NCBI RefSeq assembly: GCF_017743865.1
Contig: NZ_JAGHRJ010000002.1
Coordinates: 868,001-932,000, forward strand
Direction of reading: 5' to 3'
Source: Labrenzia sp. R4_2
Lineage (GTDB): Bacteria > Pseudomonadota > Alphaproteobacteria > Rhizobiales > Stappiaceae
DNA length: 64,000 nt
Position numbers and translations under genes: made by a program. Position 1 is the first letter of the stretch; each line of letters opens with the position of its first letter. Below, one piece after another: positions 45,200 to 54,726 of this stretch. Under the pieces are notes generated by a model. That model worked only from the letters and a program-made list of their open reading frames with translations. It did not search any database and was not told the DNA's origin.

Positions 45200-45216
45200 A
45201 CATACAGGCTGTATGT
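45200..45216. promoter_or_regulatory. Palindromic operator touching the TetR start codon
   Basis: ACATACAG-G-CTGTATGT is a perfect eight-base inverted repeat with a one-base spacer. It ends one base before the TetR ATG, so the repressor can block its own transcription or translation start. Confidence 0.65.
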
Positions 45217-45813
45217 ATGCAAGATGAAAAACCGCGCCGGTCTCAGGCCGAGCGCCGTGCTGAAACCCGGAAAGCACTTCTGGACGCTGCCCGCGCACTC
45301 ATTGTTGAAAAGGGGTATGCGGAAACCGGGACACCGGAGATCGTCAAACGCGCCAACGTGACGCGCGGCGCGCTCTATCATCATTTTGAGGACAAACCGG
45401 ATCTGATGCGCGCCCTGGTGCAGCAGGAAGCGGAAGCGGTCGCAGCCGAGATCGCCTCTGACACCAACACCAGCCAGTCTCCGCTGGAGGCCTTTATGGC
45501 GGGAGCCAGCGCTTACTTTTCCGCTCTGTCCGTGCCTGGACGGGCCAAGATCCTGCTTCTTGAAGGCCCAACGGTGCTCGGCCTGGAAGAAATGACCGAA
45601 ATCGACCGGACAACCGGCGGGGCAACCCTGCTTGAAGGCCTGAAACACAGTGCGGCGCACGGGTATTTGCAGGACGTTCCCCTGGAACCGCTCGCCGAAC
45701 TCCTGTCCGCGGCCTTCGACCGGGCGGCGCTGGAAATCGCCAATGGCGCAGACCGTTCAGCTTACGAAACAGCGACCAAGACGCTTCTGGCAGGTGTCTT
45801 GGCAACCAAGTGA
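45217..45813 (+). CDS. TetR/AcrR-family transcriptional regulator
   Basis: The 198-residue protein has an N-terminal helix-turn-helix (YAETGTPEIVKRANVTRGALYHHFEDKPDLMRALV) typical of TetR repressors and a ligand-binding C-terminal domain. It is divergent from the VOC gene and followed, on the same strand, by a TauE-type exporter. With the two ACATAC palindromes it probably controls itself and the VOC gene. The ligand is unknown. Confidence 0.92.
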   Translation: MQDEKPRRSQAERRAETRKALLDAARALIVEKGYAETGTPEIVKRANVTRGALYHHFEDKPDLMRALVQQEAEAVAAEIASDTNTSQSPLEAFMAGASAYFSALSVPGRAKILLLEGPTVLGLEEMTEIDRTTGGATLLEGLKHSAAHGYLQDVPLEPLAELLSAAFDRAALEIANGADRSAYETATKTLLAGVLATK

Positions 45814-45918
45814 GCTGGTAATCATCACAAAACGGGACTAAGAGGACCCCAACTTCCCATTGCCGCCGGCCAGCCCCATCCGCTCCGTCCGCGCCAGTTT
45901 CCAAAGATCGGGTCCAAT

Positions 45919-46704
45919 TTGGCCGAAGTTGCGTTTGATATTCTACTGCTGTTGTTTTTGGCCGCTTTCATTGCCGGGTTTATCGATTCCATTGCAGGTG
46001 GCGGCGGATTGATCGCCATCCCTGCCCTCCTCATGGCCGGGCTCCCCCCGCTGGAAACACTCGGAACAGCCAAGCTGCAAGCGCTGTTTGGCTCCGGTTC
46101 CGCCACCCTTGCCTATTCCCGCCGCGGGCTTGTTGATTACAAAGTCATCCTGCCTATGGCCGGATTGTCGGCCGCAGGCGCGATCTGTGGAGCGCTGGTT
46201 GCCACAATCCTGCCGACAGACGTGCTCCAAACAGCCCTGCCCGTCGTCTTGATCCTCATTGCCGTCTATTTCGCGCTGAAACCCAATGTCGGCGCGGTCG
46301 AACAGGTGCCGCGGATGACCAGCTTTGCCTTCGGCGCGACCCTTGTCCCGGCAATCGGATTTTATGACGGTATCTTCGGCCCGGGTACCGGGTCCTTTTT
46401 CATGCTCGCCTTTGTCGCCCTGATGGGCGCAGGTCTCTTGAAAGCCACAGCTCATACGAAGGTGCTGAACTTTGCTTCGAACCTTGCAGGGTTTCTCGTG
46501 TTCATGGTGAGCGGAGCCGTGTTCTGGAAGATCGGCCTTCTCATGGGACTGGGTCAGTTTCTCGGCGCACAGGCCGGCTCCAAGCTGGCCATGAAGAACG
46601 GCGCGAAGATCATCCGCCCGCTCCTGGTGTGTTCGTGCATCGCCATGGCCGTCAAACTGCTTCTTGATCCGGCAAATCCGGTCCGCATCATGCTGGCGTT
46701 GTAG
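45919..46704 (+). CDS. TauE/SafE-family anion exporter
   Basis: The 261-residue membrane protein has about eight helices and the family repeat motifs AGFIDSIAGGGGLIAIPALLMAGLPP and, in the second half, AIGFYDGIFGPGTGSFFMLAFV. Members export sulfite, sulfoacetate or related organosulfur anions, or import them. The start codon is TTG. No sulfur-metabolism gene adjoins it, so the substrate is open. Confidence 0.9.
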   Translation: MAEVAFDILLLLFLAAFIAGFIDSIAGGGGLIAIPALLMAGLPPLETLGTAKLQALFGSGSATLAYSRRGLVDYKVILPMAGLSAAGAICGALVATILPTDVLQTALPVVLILIAVYFALKPNVGAVEQVPRMTSFAFGATLVPAIGFYDGIFGPGTGSFFMLAFVALMGAGLLKATAHTKVLNFASNLAGFLVFMVSGAVFWKIGLLMGLGQFLGAQAGSKLAMKNGAKIIRPLLVCSCIAMAVKLLLDPANPVRIMLAL

Positions 46705-47713
46705 GCTTCTTTGTCAAAGTTGTGGCCTCTTCCGAAGAGCGGCCAAATCCAAGCTCCCTAGCGAGCAGATTTCCGATGACCAGAATGACCACACCGATAA
46801 AGATCCCCGCCAATCGATCCAGAACCGGTTCAACGGTCGTCGGTGGGCCGCTCCCAGTTACCATCGTCATCAGGTATGCCAAAACCGCCTGGGTTCCGAC
46901 ATAGGCGTTGCTCTGACCTGAAAAATGCGTCCGGGAAAACACAAAAATCCCAACAATCAGAAACAATGACCAAACCAAAAGGTTTGCCGGCAGGAAGACA
47001 ACGATCGCAAGCCCAGTCGAACCTCCGATGAGGCAACCAGACAAGCGGTCAAAAGCTTTCTTCGGCCCATATCCTATCTGAAGCGGGATCATCACCGTCG
47101 CCGTGACAGCGATTTGAATTGGGGACGGCAGGTTGAAATACCGATCCAGCAAAAGGATAGTTACCATGATAATGCCGGCAAAGACTGCAGCCTCCATGGC
47201 ATGGCGGCGCGTCTCGGCATCTGCTGGTATTGTATCTTGCTCCCCCGAAATCGGCCTTGGGTTAAGCAGCAACTCGACCAGCATGGCTGCCAGAACGCCG
47301 GTGGAGATTTCCAGACACCGGTCAATCGCGAAGGCCCGCGTTTCGCCCGGATTTTGAAGAGATACAAACAACACCAGAGTACCGGTGACGCAGGCCAAGG
47401 TCCACGCATAGGAATATGGGCTCGTATAGCGTTTGTAGATCCCGAATACGATTGAGCCGATGATAAGGACCGATAGGGTCAAATACTGTCCCGCGAAAAA
47501 CGTAGCCGCATAGAACGCAGCAGCGCATCCGATGACGGTGCCGATAACGCGAAGGGCCCCTTTGGAAACAACTGTTTTTCGATCAGCCCCGGAAACAATG
47601 AACGCGCTAATCGCCGCCCACCACGCATTGTCCAGGTTGAGAAACAACGCCAGAAGAACAGCGCACCAACAGGCCAGTGCAGTGCGCAGCCGAAGACCTT
47701 CATTCGCGGTCAT
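46688..47713 (-). CDS. FUSC-family efflux transporter (AaeB-like)
   Basis: The 341-residue inner-membrane protein has two blocks of helices (RTALACWCAVLLALFLNLDNAWWAAISAFIV and, later, IQIAVTATVMIPLQIGYGP) in the FUSC pattern of aromatic-acid exporters. The start at 47713 overlaps the hlyD stop in an ATGA, so they are translationally coupled. At about half the size of E. coli AaeB it lacks the long cytoplasmic part, like many FUSC proteins paired with HlyD-type proteins. Confidence 0.85.
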   Translation of the reverse strand: MTANEGLRLRTALACWCAVLLALFLNLDNAWWAAISAFIVSGADRKTVVSKGALRVIGTVIGCAAAFYAATFFAGQYLTLSVLIIGSIVFGIYKRYTSPYSYAWTLACVTGTLVLFVSLQNPGETRAFAIDRCLEISTGVLAAMLVELLLNPRPISGEQDTIPADAETRRHAMEAAVFAGIIMVTILLLDRYFNLPSPIQIAVTATVMIPLQIGYGPKKAFDRLSGCLIGGSTGLAIVVFLPANLLVWSLFLIVGIFVFSRTHFSGQSNAYVGTQAVLAYLMTMVTGSGPPTTVEPVLDRLAGIFIGVVILVIGNLLARELGFGRSSEEATTLTKKPTTPA

Positions 47714-48726
47714 TGCCCGTTCCCGTAGGATGATCCAGCCGTCGGCGGCGGGTCCGCGTTCCAAATCAGAACCCTTGCATCCGCGCCCATAAACGCCTGC
47801 CTGTCATCTGGGTGGACCGACAGGTTGATTTCGACCGGAAAGCGTTGAGACAACCGGATCCAATCGGTTTCCGGATCCACATAGGGCAACGCTTGGATTT
47901 CCAGCGTTGAGCGCGCAATTCCCTTCGAAATGCCCCGAACGGAGCCCTTGAACAATACCCATGGTGCCGTGGAGACCATGTAATAAACAGGTTGACCGGG
48001 CTTTATGAACTGAACATGCTGCTCGTGCACGTTGGCAACGATCCGGTACCCTGTCCGGGACACTAAAATCAGGACCACATCTCCGGCATCCAAGTATTGG
48101 CCCGTTTTTGTATTAAAGGGAACGACCTGCCCGTCGAAGGGGGCCCTGACGACCGTTTGGTCCAGATTGTACTCTGCAACAGACTTCTCAGCCGTCGCCT
48201 GGCGCAGCTCAGCCGCCTTTTGCTTCAACTGGTCCTGAGCACCAGTCCGCGCGGCAAGCGCGCGTTCATAATTCGCCTGGGCTTCCGACAAATCCCGGGT
48301 CGCATCATCAAGCCGCTGCTCGGTCACGACACCGCTTTCCTGCAAGGTCGAAAGCCGTCGCTGGGTAGATTCCGCATCATCCAGGATGGCTTTTGTCGCA
48401 GTTACATTTGTCTTGGCTTCCTCGACACCATCACTGGCCACCTGCAGCGCTTGTTCGGAAACGGCGACATTGGCCGCGGCCGATTCTGCAGCCAATTTGT
48501 AGGGGGTCTGTTCCAAGGTGAAAAGCGGGTCGCCTTTACGAACTTCGGTATCGTTCGAAACATGCAGTTCGGCAAGCGTTCCAGCGACGGCCGGAGACAT
48601 ACTGGCGTAGTCCGACGTGATGTAAGCATCGGACGTGTAGGCAAAGAAATGGCGGCTGATTTCGTTGCCGATGAAAATCAGGACGAGGACGGCAACGAAA
48701 ACAACCAGGAACTTTTTTTCAAACAT
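47710..48726 (-). CDS. HlyD-family membrane fusion protein
   Basis: The 338-residue protein has one N-terminal membrane helix (FLVVFVAVLVLIFIG), a split lipoyl domain (SPAVAGTLAELHVSNDTEVRKGD and VRAPFDGQVVPFN), a coiled-coil hairpin between them and a C-terminal beta barrel. It bridges the FUSC pump encoded just downstream to the outer membrane. GAGGATG precedes the ATG. No outer-membrane channel gene is nearby. Confidence 0.92.
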   Translation of the reverse strand: MFEKKFLVVFVAVLVLIFIGNEISRHFFAYTSDAYITSDYASMSPAVAGTLAELHVSNDTEVRKGDPLFTLEQTPYKLAAESAAANVAVSEQALQVASDGVEEAKTNVTATKAILDDAESTQRRLSTLQESGVVTEQRLDDATRDLSEAQANYERALAARTGAQDQLKQKAAELRQATAEKSVAEYNLDQTVVRAPFDGQVVPFNTKTGQYLDAGDVVLILVSRTGYRIVANVHEQHVQFIKPGQPVYYMVSTAPWVLFKGSVRGISKGIARSTLEIQALPYVDPETDWIRLSQRFPVEINLSVHPDDRQAFMGADARVLIWNADPPPTAGSSYGNGQ

Positions 48727-48922
48727 GCATCCTCAAAAGGCAGGCGCTGTGTCGCGACACTATGCAGCGTTGGCCGAGGTGCGACAACCAGCGCGCGCCA
48801 TTCCAAAGGCTTTAGCAAACACACTGCGGAGGATCTTTGTCGGTATTGAACTGAGTGAGGCCGTGCCATTACCTCTTGCCAGGGTTATAGTCGCTCCGCA
48901 TTTTTTCTATTTCCGGATAATC

Positions 48923-49534
48923 ATGCCCACCATTTATCAGCTCAAGTCCCGCTTTCAGGATCTCCTCCGTCCACTCTGTAAAAGGCTTGCCTCTGCTGGT
49001 GTGACGGCGAACCAGGTAACGCTGGTTGCCGTCGCGTTGTCGATTGCGGAGGGTTTGGCGCTCTGGGTGTTTCCCGGCGCCTTTTGGCCGCTCATTCTGT
49101 TGCCTGTGATCCTGTTTGTCCGGATGGGGCTGAACGCCATTGACGGCATGCTCGCCCGCGAACACGACCAGAAATCGGACCTCGGCGCGATCCTGAATGA
49201 ACTCGGTGATGTTCTGTCCGATGCTGCTCTTTATCTGCCCTTCGCCGCCCTGCCGTTTTTTCCGGGCGAACTGGTTGTCGGATTGGTGGTCCTGGCGATC
49301 ATCGGCGAGATGACCGGTGTCATCGCCGTCCAGATCGGGGCAAGCCGCCGGTATGACGGACCGTTCGGCAAGAGCGACCGGGCCGCCCTTTTCGGCTTGT
49401 GCGGCGTTCTGGTGGCCTTTGGGCTGACCGCGGAACTCTTTTTTGCGATCCTGATGGGCCTTGGCGTTCTTCTATCCGCCATCACAATCTGGAACCGCGC
49501 CAAGAACGCCCTGGGCGAACTGGAGACACAATGA
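48923..49534 (+). CDS. CDP-alcohol phosphatidyltransferase, YnbA-like
   Basis: The 203-residue membrane enzyme would transfer a phosphatidyl group from CDP-diacylglycerol to an alcohol. The signature reads N-x2-DG-x2-AR-x8-G-x3-N-x3-D (around residues 72-99). The first and third aspartates of the usual DxxDGxxARx8GxxxDxxxD motif are asparagine, as also remembered for E. coli YnbA. GPFGKSDRA is a further YnbA-type element. The start at 48923 is the first ATG after the divergent promoter region. It overlaps the next gene by four bases. Confidence 0.85.
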   Translation: MPTIYQLKSRFQDLLRPLCKRLASAGVTANQVTLVAVALSIAEGLALWVFPGAFWPLILLPVILFVRMGLNAIDGMLAREHDQKSDLGAILNELGDVLSDAALYLPFAALPFFPGELVVGLVVLAIIGEMTGVIAVQIGASRRYDGPFGKSDRAALFGLCGVLVAFGLTAELFFAILMGLGVLLSAITIWNRAKNALGELETQ

Positions 49535-50457
49535 CCCTGCACGCCATCCACTGGGCCCTGATCGGCATCTGGGGGCTGCTGATAGCAGCTAGTCTCATCG
49601 TTTACGTCCTCTCCAAACGCTCGGAGAAGAACCTTTCAGAACTCGTTCAGCGCACCCAAAGCTGGTGGGTGATGGTGGCGATCTTCACAGTCGCCTTTCT
49701 CGTCTCCAACACGATTTCGATCATCGTCTTCGCCCTGATCAGTTTCCTGGCGCTGAAAGAGTATTTCTCGATGATCCCGACCCGGCGGGCAGACCGGCGT
49801 GTCTTGTTCTGGGCCTATCTGTCGATCCCGGTTCAGTATTTTTGGGTCTATGACAGCTACTATGGGATGTTTGCCGTTTTCATCCCGGTCTACATGTTCC
49901 TGTTCCTGCCCTTTGCCAGCTTGCTCTCCCAGCAGACCGAAGGGTTTCTAAAGTCCGTCGGCACGCTCAACTGGGGCCTGATGCTCTGCGTGTTTTCAAT
50001 CTCCCACGCGGCCTTCCTCTTGATCCTGCCGCCGACCGACGGCAACTCGGCGGGCGGTGCAGGCTTGCTTTTGTTCCTGGTGTTCCTGACCCAGTTCAAT
50101 GACGTTGCCCAGTACACCGGGGGCAAGATGTTCGGACGAAAGAAAATCATACCGGGCGTCAGCCCGAACAAAACCTGGGAAGGATTCCTGGGCGGCGTCG
50201 GCACGACCTTTGTACTCGCCATCGTGACGGCGCCTTTGGTCACGCCGTTCAGCCTTGCACATGCAGCAGCCGCCGGGCTCTTGATCCCCGTGGCCGGGTT
50301 TATCGGCGATGTGACCGTCTCCGCGCTCAAGCGCGATCTCGGCGTCAAGGATACCGGAAGCCTCATTCCCGGCCATGGCGGCATTCTCGACCGGATCGAC
50401 AGCCTGACTTTCACCGCTCCGCTGTTTTTCCACTTCACCCGCTATTTTTATTACTAG
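49531..50457 (+). CDS. Phosphatidate cytidylyltransferase, YnbB-like
   Basis: The 308-residue membrane protein ends with the CdsA-family signature SALKRDLGVKDTGSLIPGHGGILDRID. It makes CDP-diacylglycerol from phosphatidate and CTP. Its ATG overlaps the stop of the preceding gene. The context argues that it is not the housekeeping CdsA: it is fused in operon with the phosphatidyltransferase and an acyltransferase, which together would form a private lipid pathway. Confidence 0.88.
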   Translation: MTLHAIHWALIGIWGLLIAASLIVYVLSKRSEKNLSELVQRTQSWWVMVAIFTVAFLVSNTISIIVFALISFLALKEYFSMIPTRRADRRVLFWAYLSIPVQYFWVYDSYYGMFAVFIPVYMFLFLPFASLLSQQTEGFLKSVGTLNWGLMLCVFSISHAAFLLILPPTDGNSAGGAGLLLFLVFLTQFNDVAQYTGGKMFGRKKIIPGVSPNKTWEGFLGGVGTTFVLAIVTAPLVTPFSLAHAAAAGLLIPVAGFIGDVTVSALKRDLGVKDTGSLIPGHGGILDRIDSLTFTAPLFFHFTRYFYY

Positions 50458-50463
50458 GCCGGG

Positions 50464-51096
50464 ATGATGTTGCAGAAGGCCTTTTATATTTTCGTCAAGA
50501 TCGCAGTGCTGTTTCTGCTCGGGTTGAATGTCAGGCGCAAAGACCTGCTGCCCTCTGAAGGACCCGCAATCATCGTTGCCAACCACAACAGCCATCTCGA
50601 CACGATGGTGCTGATGGCCTTGATGCCGCTGTCAAAGCTGAAGAACATCAAACCGGTTGCCGCCGCCGACTATTTCTTTTCCTCGCCCTGGAAGGCTTGG
50701 GTTTCCGAACACGTACTCGGCATCATCCCGGTCGAACGCAAAGGCGCGGACCTGACCTTTGATCCGCTGGAAGGCTGTTACCAGGCGCTGGACAAAGGCC
50801 AGGTGTTGATCCTGTTTCCGGAGGGCTCCCGAGGCGAACCGGAAGAAATGACCGGCCTGAAGAAAGGCATTTCCTATCTCGCCGAACATGCGGCCAGCGC
50901 CCCAGTCGTTCCAGTATTCACTCACGGCCTCGGCAAAGCGCTGCCAAAGGGCTCGTTCCTCCTGGTGCCGTTTTTCTGCGATATTTTTGTCGGCAAACCA
51001 ATCACTTGGGCGGGTGACCGGACTCAGTTCATGAACACCCTGCAAGACCGGTTTAACGAACTCTCGTCGGAAAAAACCTTTGCGCCTTGGGAGTAA
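50464..51096 (+). CDS. 1-acyl-glycerol-3-phosphate acyltransferase-like (PlsC family)
   Basis: The 210-residue protein has the acyltransferase block I NHNSHLDTM (HxxxxD) near residue 40-47 and block III FPEGSRGEP near 120. Such enzymes make phosphatidate, the substrate of the cytidylyltransferase just upstream. The gap to that gene is six bases. It begins with a short membrane helix (LQKAFYIFVKIAVLFLLG). Confidence 0.87.
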   Translation: MMLQKAFYIFVKIAVLFLLGLNVRRKDLLPSEGPAIIVANHNSHLDTMVLMALMPLSKLKNIKPVAAADYFFSSPWKAWVSEHVLGIIPVERKGADLTFDPLEGCYQALDKGQVLILFPEGSRGEPEEMTGLKKGISYLAEHAASAPVVPVFTHGLGKALPKGSFLLVPFFCDIFVGKPITWAGDRTQFMNTLQDRFNELSSEKTFAPWE

Positions 51097-51625
51097 AGCC
51101 GCAGCCTTCCTTTGGGGGTTCGCCGAGGCAACGGTGTTCTTTATCGTTCCGGATGCGCTTTTGACCTCACTAGCTCTGAATTCGCTCAGAACCGCCGTGA
51201 CCGCTGCACTTCTAGCCGCCCTTGGCGCGACCGTTGGTGGCTTGGCAGTTTGGTCCCTTGCCAGCAGTAATCCGGAAACGGCGAACAACATCCTCCTCGC
51301 CGTCCCGGGCATCTCGGAGGCAACCTTCCAGACCGTGCGCAAGTTGTTCACGGAAGGCACCTACACCGGGCTGTTGCACGGTGCGTTCACCGGCGTTCCC
51401 TACAAGATCTTTGCCGCTGAAGCAGGCTTCAACGGGATCAATCCGGCTCTCTTTGCTGCCCTGACGCCTCTTGCCCGCTTGCCGAGGTTCCTGCTTCTCT
51501 CCCTGGCTGCCTGGGCCGCGGGCCAGTGGATCGGCGCACGGCTGAGCCAACGACAAAAGTTCGCCGTAACCCTCAGCCTCTGGCTTGTGTTTTACATTGT
51601 CTATTTCACACTTGTCGGCTGGTGA
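51080..51625 (+). CDS. Small DedA/YqaA-like (VTT) membrane protein
   Basis: The product is about 181 residues with four to five membrane segments and begins (TTG start, inferred) WGFAEATVFFIVPDALL, followed by LLAALGATVGGLAVW, which resemble the YqaA/DedA-type family. VTT-fold proteins are linked to lipid transport across membranes. It overlaps the acyltransferase gene by 17 bases, so it belongs to the same operon. The start is uncertain. Confidence 0.65.
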   Translation: MRLGSKAAAFLWGFAEATVFFIVPDALLTSLALNSLRTAVTAALLAALGATVGGLAVWSLASSNPETANNILLAVPGISEATFQTVRKLFTEGTYTGLLHGAFTGVPYKIFAAEAGFNGINPALFAALTPLARLPRFLLLSLAAWAAGQWIGARLSQRQKFAVTLSLWLVFYIVYFTLVGW

Positions 51626-51632
51626 ACACCGA

Positions 51633-51992
51633 TCACTCTCCCCGCAAAGGATAGCGGTAGGGCTCTTCAAAGACATCAATCACCTTGGTGCCAGCCTTGA
51701 TGACAGCGCCATGCTCGACATTTGCCGGAATGTTGTAGATCGCACCGGGGCCCATAGTCCGGGTTTCACCGCCGATGGTGAACTCGATCTCTCCTGACAG
51801 CACTGTCCCCCACTGCGCCAGATGAGAATGCGGCGGCAGGACCATGTCCTTCTTGAAATCAAAGAAAACCACCAATCCCCGGTCCGATTGGACTGCGTAG
51901 GAAGAGACAACGTCCTCAGGAAACGGCACATCCAAAGCGGGGAAAGACTTAATGAAATCCGGAAGGTCCACGGGCGACTCCTTTATCTGCAC
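51633..51992 (-). CDS. Cupin-domain protein
   Basis: The 119-residue protein has one cupin barrel: LPPHSHLAQWGTVLSGEIEFTIGGETRTMGPGAIYNIPANVEHGAVI, with His-His and later His in the metal positions. It may bind a metal and a small ligand; no enzymatic activity can be assigned. It converges on the lipid operon, which ends eight bases away. Confidence 0.82.
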   Translation of the reverse strand: MQIKESPVDLPDFIKSFPALDVPFPEDVVSSYAVQSDRGLVVFFDFKKDMVLPPHSHLAQWGTVLSGEIEFTIGGETRTMGPGAIYNIPANVEHGAVIKAGTKVIDVFEEPYRYPLRGE

Positions 51993-52025
51993 AGGGCATA
52001 CCTAGCGCAGATCCCTCGGCCATGA

Positions 52026-54575
52026 CTAGCCGTCCAACACATCCTTCACGGTTGTCGCGAGCTGTTTGAGGGTAAACGGCTTGGGCAAGAAGAAGAACTT
52101 CTCGTTGGCGGGCAGATTTTCCTCAAACGCGTCTTCCGCATAACCGGACACGAAGATGATCTTCAGATCAGGCCGGGTCTTGCGCAGCTCGACCAGCAGC
52201 GACGGACCGTCCATTTCCGGCATGACCACGTCGGACACCACGAGATCGACATCGCCGCCCGTTTCTTCCATGACCTCGAGCGCTTCCATGCCCGTGCCAG
52301 CCTCGTGAACCGTGTAGCCACGCGAAGCAAGCGCGCGCGCAGCAAAGGCACGCACTGCCTCCTCGTCCTCCACCAGAAGGATTGAGGCAGACCCGGTCAG
52401 ATCCGCAACCTTTTCCTTCTCAGGTTCCTTCGCTTCTTGCTTCGGCTCATCGACAACGGCCGGGATGTAGCGCGGCAAGAACAGGCGGAAGGTGGTGCCC
52501 TCATCAATTTCCGAGGTGCAGAAGATGAAGCCGCCGGTCTGTTTGACGATCCCGTAGACGGTCGAGAGCCCTAGCCCCGTGCCTTTGCCGACTTCCTTGG
52601 TGGAAAAGAACGGATCGAAGATCTTCTCCATCACATCGGGTGGAATGCCGTGGCCTGTATCTTCCACCTCGACCAGCATGTATTCACCCGGCGGCATGCC
52701 GCGGGTGTTCTCAAACTGGGTCGATTCAGATTCGGAGACATTGCGCGTGGAAATCGTCAGGCGTCCGCCATCCGGCATCGCATCCCCGGCATTCACGGCC
52801 AAGTTGACGATGACCTGCTCCAGCTGATTGAGGTCAGCCATAACCGGCCACAAATCCCGCCCGTGAATAACCTTCAGGTCCACCTTTTCGCCAAGCAACC
52901 TGTCCAACAGGATCGACAGATCAGCCAAAACGTCATTCAGTTCAAGCTGCTGCGGACGCAAGGTCTGGCGGCGCGAGAACGCCAAAAGCTGACGCACGAG
53001 TCCGGCGGCGCGGTTGGCGTTCTGCTTGATGTTCATGATGTCCTGGAAGGATGGATCGGTTGGGCGATGGCTTGCCAGAAGCAGGTCGGAAAAGCCAATG
53101 ATCGCGGTCAGAACGTTGTTGAAGTCGTGCGCAACACCGCCGGCCAGTTGGCCGATCGCCTGCATTTTTTGGCTTTGCGCAAACTGAGCTTCAAGGGCGC
53201 GTTGCTGGGTCGTTTCCAGCGCATAGACAATGGCGGCCTCGCCATCGCCCTCGCCTTCCTGAACCGCGGAGACGTAGAAAGTTGCCGAGCGCGGGTCATT
53301 GCCTTCGACAAGCGGAATATCGATCGGTGCGATTTCGCTGATCCCGTTCGCTGCTGCGCTCAAGGCCTTGCGGAGATCTTCCTGACCGTTATCAGCGACA
53401 TAGGCTTCAAGTTTCGGCGCCTGATCATCCGTATCGACGGCACCAAACAACTTGAGGAACGGCGCGTTTGTGCGCAGCACGCGGCCTTCCTTGTCGAGGG
53501 AGGCGATGGCAATCGGCGTATTGTTGAAGAAGCGGGCGAAACGCACTTCCGCTGCGCGCAGCGCTTCTGAGGCTTCTTCACCCCGTGACCGGTTCAAAAC
53601 AAGTGTGCGGCTGTCACCTTGTGTGCCGTTTTCGCCGAATGGAACCCGATGCAACAAGCGAACCGGAAGCCCGAGGCCATTGCGGGTAACAAAATCCAGA
53701 TCGAAGGTCTCGCTCTTGACCTCACCGGCCTGCCCCTTGACTGAGCGGATCAGCTCAGTGCCATCACCTCGCACAATATCGGAGAGCCCGAGATCCCCAG
53801 CGTCAAACTGCGCCAGGTCATAGCCGAGCCAATCGGCGAGGGTCGCGTTGAGGTATACGATCCGTCCCTGAGCGTCTGACGACAGGAACCCTGCCGGGGC
53901 ATGATCAAGGAAATTGATAACGCGCTGAAGTTCCTGGAAGGAATTCTCCTGCTCTGCCCTATCACGGGTGATATCCGACAACTGCCAGACTGCCATGACC
54001 TTGCCGGACGCGTTGCCAGACACTTGGAGCGGCCGCACAGAGACGCGATACCAGCGCGCTTTTCCCTCCGCCCGGCCAAGCGGGAACGGCATACGGATTT
54101 CTTCCTGCGCCTTGCGGCCATCGCGCATCGCCTGAGACAAACGGAAAATCGCGTCGGTCGCGTCTGGATCGGAGGAAAACACGCGTTCAACGACCCGTAT
54201 ATCGGCAGCCGTTTCCGCGCCAGTTAGCTCGGCATAAGCCTTGTTGGCGTAGACCAGACGGCCATCGATGTCGGTTATGAGCGCACCGTCTTCCAGCGTA
54301 TCGACAAATGCAGAGGCAAGCGGATTGGCTTCACCAGGCCTTGCGGAAAGGCGCAGAAACCCAATCGCACCGGCAAAAAGGCAGAAAACGCCAACAACAG
54401 CGAGAATTCCAAGCAAAGCGAGAATGAACGGCTGTGCAACGGCCCGGTCCATGACCGCAAAGGCAGCCGCAGCCCCGGCAAGCACAAGCGCAAGCCCGAT
54501 CAACAACCCTATGTTTCCGGATCGCTCCGGCCGATTGATCATCGGCCCGCCTGGCGCTCCGTCAAGGTCACTCAT
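52026..54575 (-). CDS. cckA: Cell-cycle hybrid histidine kinase CckA
   Basis: The 849-residue protein has two N-terminal membrane helices (about 21-75), PAS domains (about 92-200, 220-330 and 340-460), a HisKA site with His483 in [14 protein letters not shown], an HATPase domain ([30 protein letters not shown]) and a receiver domain with phospho-acceptor Asp782 ([13 protein letters not shown]). The C-terminus [14 protein letters not shown] is typical of CckA. It feeds phosphate through ChpT to CtrA. Sitting beside flagellar genes with a CtrA box supports the call. Confidence 0.93.
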   Translation of the reverse strand: MSDLDGAPGGPMINRPERSGNIGLLIGLALVLAGAAAAFAVMDRAVAQPFILALLGILAVVGVFCLFAGAIGFLRLSARPGEANPLASAFVDTLEDGALITDIDGRLVYANKAYAELTGAETAADIRVVERVFSSDPDATDAIFRLSQAMRDGRKAQEEIRMPFPLGRAEGKARWYRVSVRPLQVSGNASGKVMAVWQLSDITRDRAEQENSFQELQRVINFLDHAPAGFLSSDAQGRIVYLNATLADWLGYDLAQFDAGDLGLSDIVRGDGTELIRSVKGQAGEVKSETFDLDFVTRNGLGLPVRLLHRVPFGENGTQGDSRTLVLNRSRGEEASEALRAAEVRFARFFNNTPIAIASLDKEGRVLRTNAPFLKLFGAVDTDDQAPKLEAYVADNGQEDLRKALSAAANGISEIAPIDIPLVEGNDPRSATFYVSAVQEGEGDGEAAIVYALETTQQRALEAQFAQSQKMQAIGQLAGGVAHDFNNVLTAIIGFSDLLLASHRPTDPSFQDIMNIKQNANRAAGLVRQLLAFSRRQTLRPQQLELNDVLADLSILLDRLLGEKVDLKVIHGRDLWPVMADLNQLEQVIVNLAVNAGDAMPDGGRLTISTRNVSESESTQFENTRGMPPGEYMLVEVEDTGHGIPPDVMEKIFDPFFSTKEVGKGTGLGLSTVYGIVKQTGGFIFCTSEIDEGTTFRLFLPRYIPAVVDEPKQEAKEPEKEKVADLTGSASILLVEDEEAVRAFAARALASRGYTVHEAGTGMEALEVMEETGGDVDLVVSDVVMPEMDGPSLLVELRKTRPDLKIIFVSGYAEDAFEENLPANEKFFFLPKPFTLKQLATTVKDVLDG

Positions 54576-54726
54576 ACAATCCGTCTCCTCGGCCCGATTC
54601 GCTTAGTTTAGGCCGAATTTCAGCATTCTGTTGTTGGCCGGTAATTTCAACTGAACAAGCGCTCAGTCCTGTTGAAATTCACCCGTTAATCCGCATTCCC
54701 TGCGATATCGTTACTTTTTACCGTAA

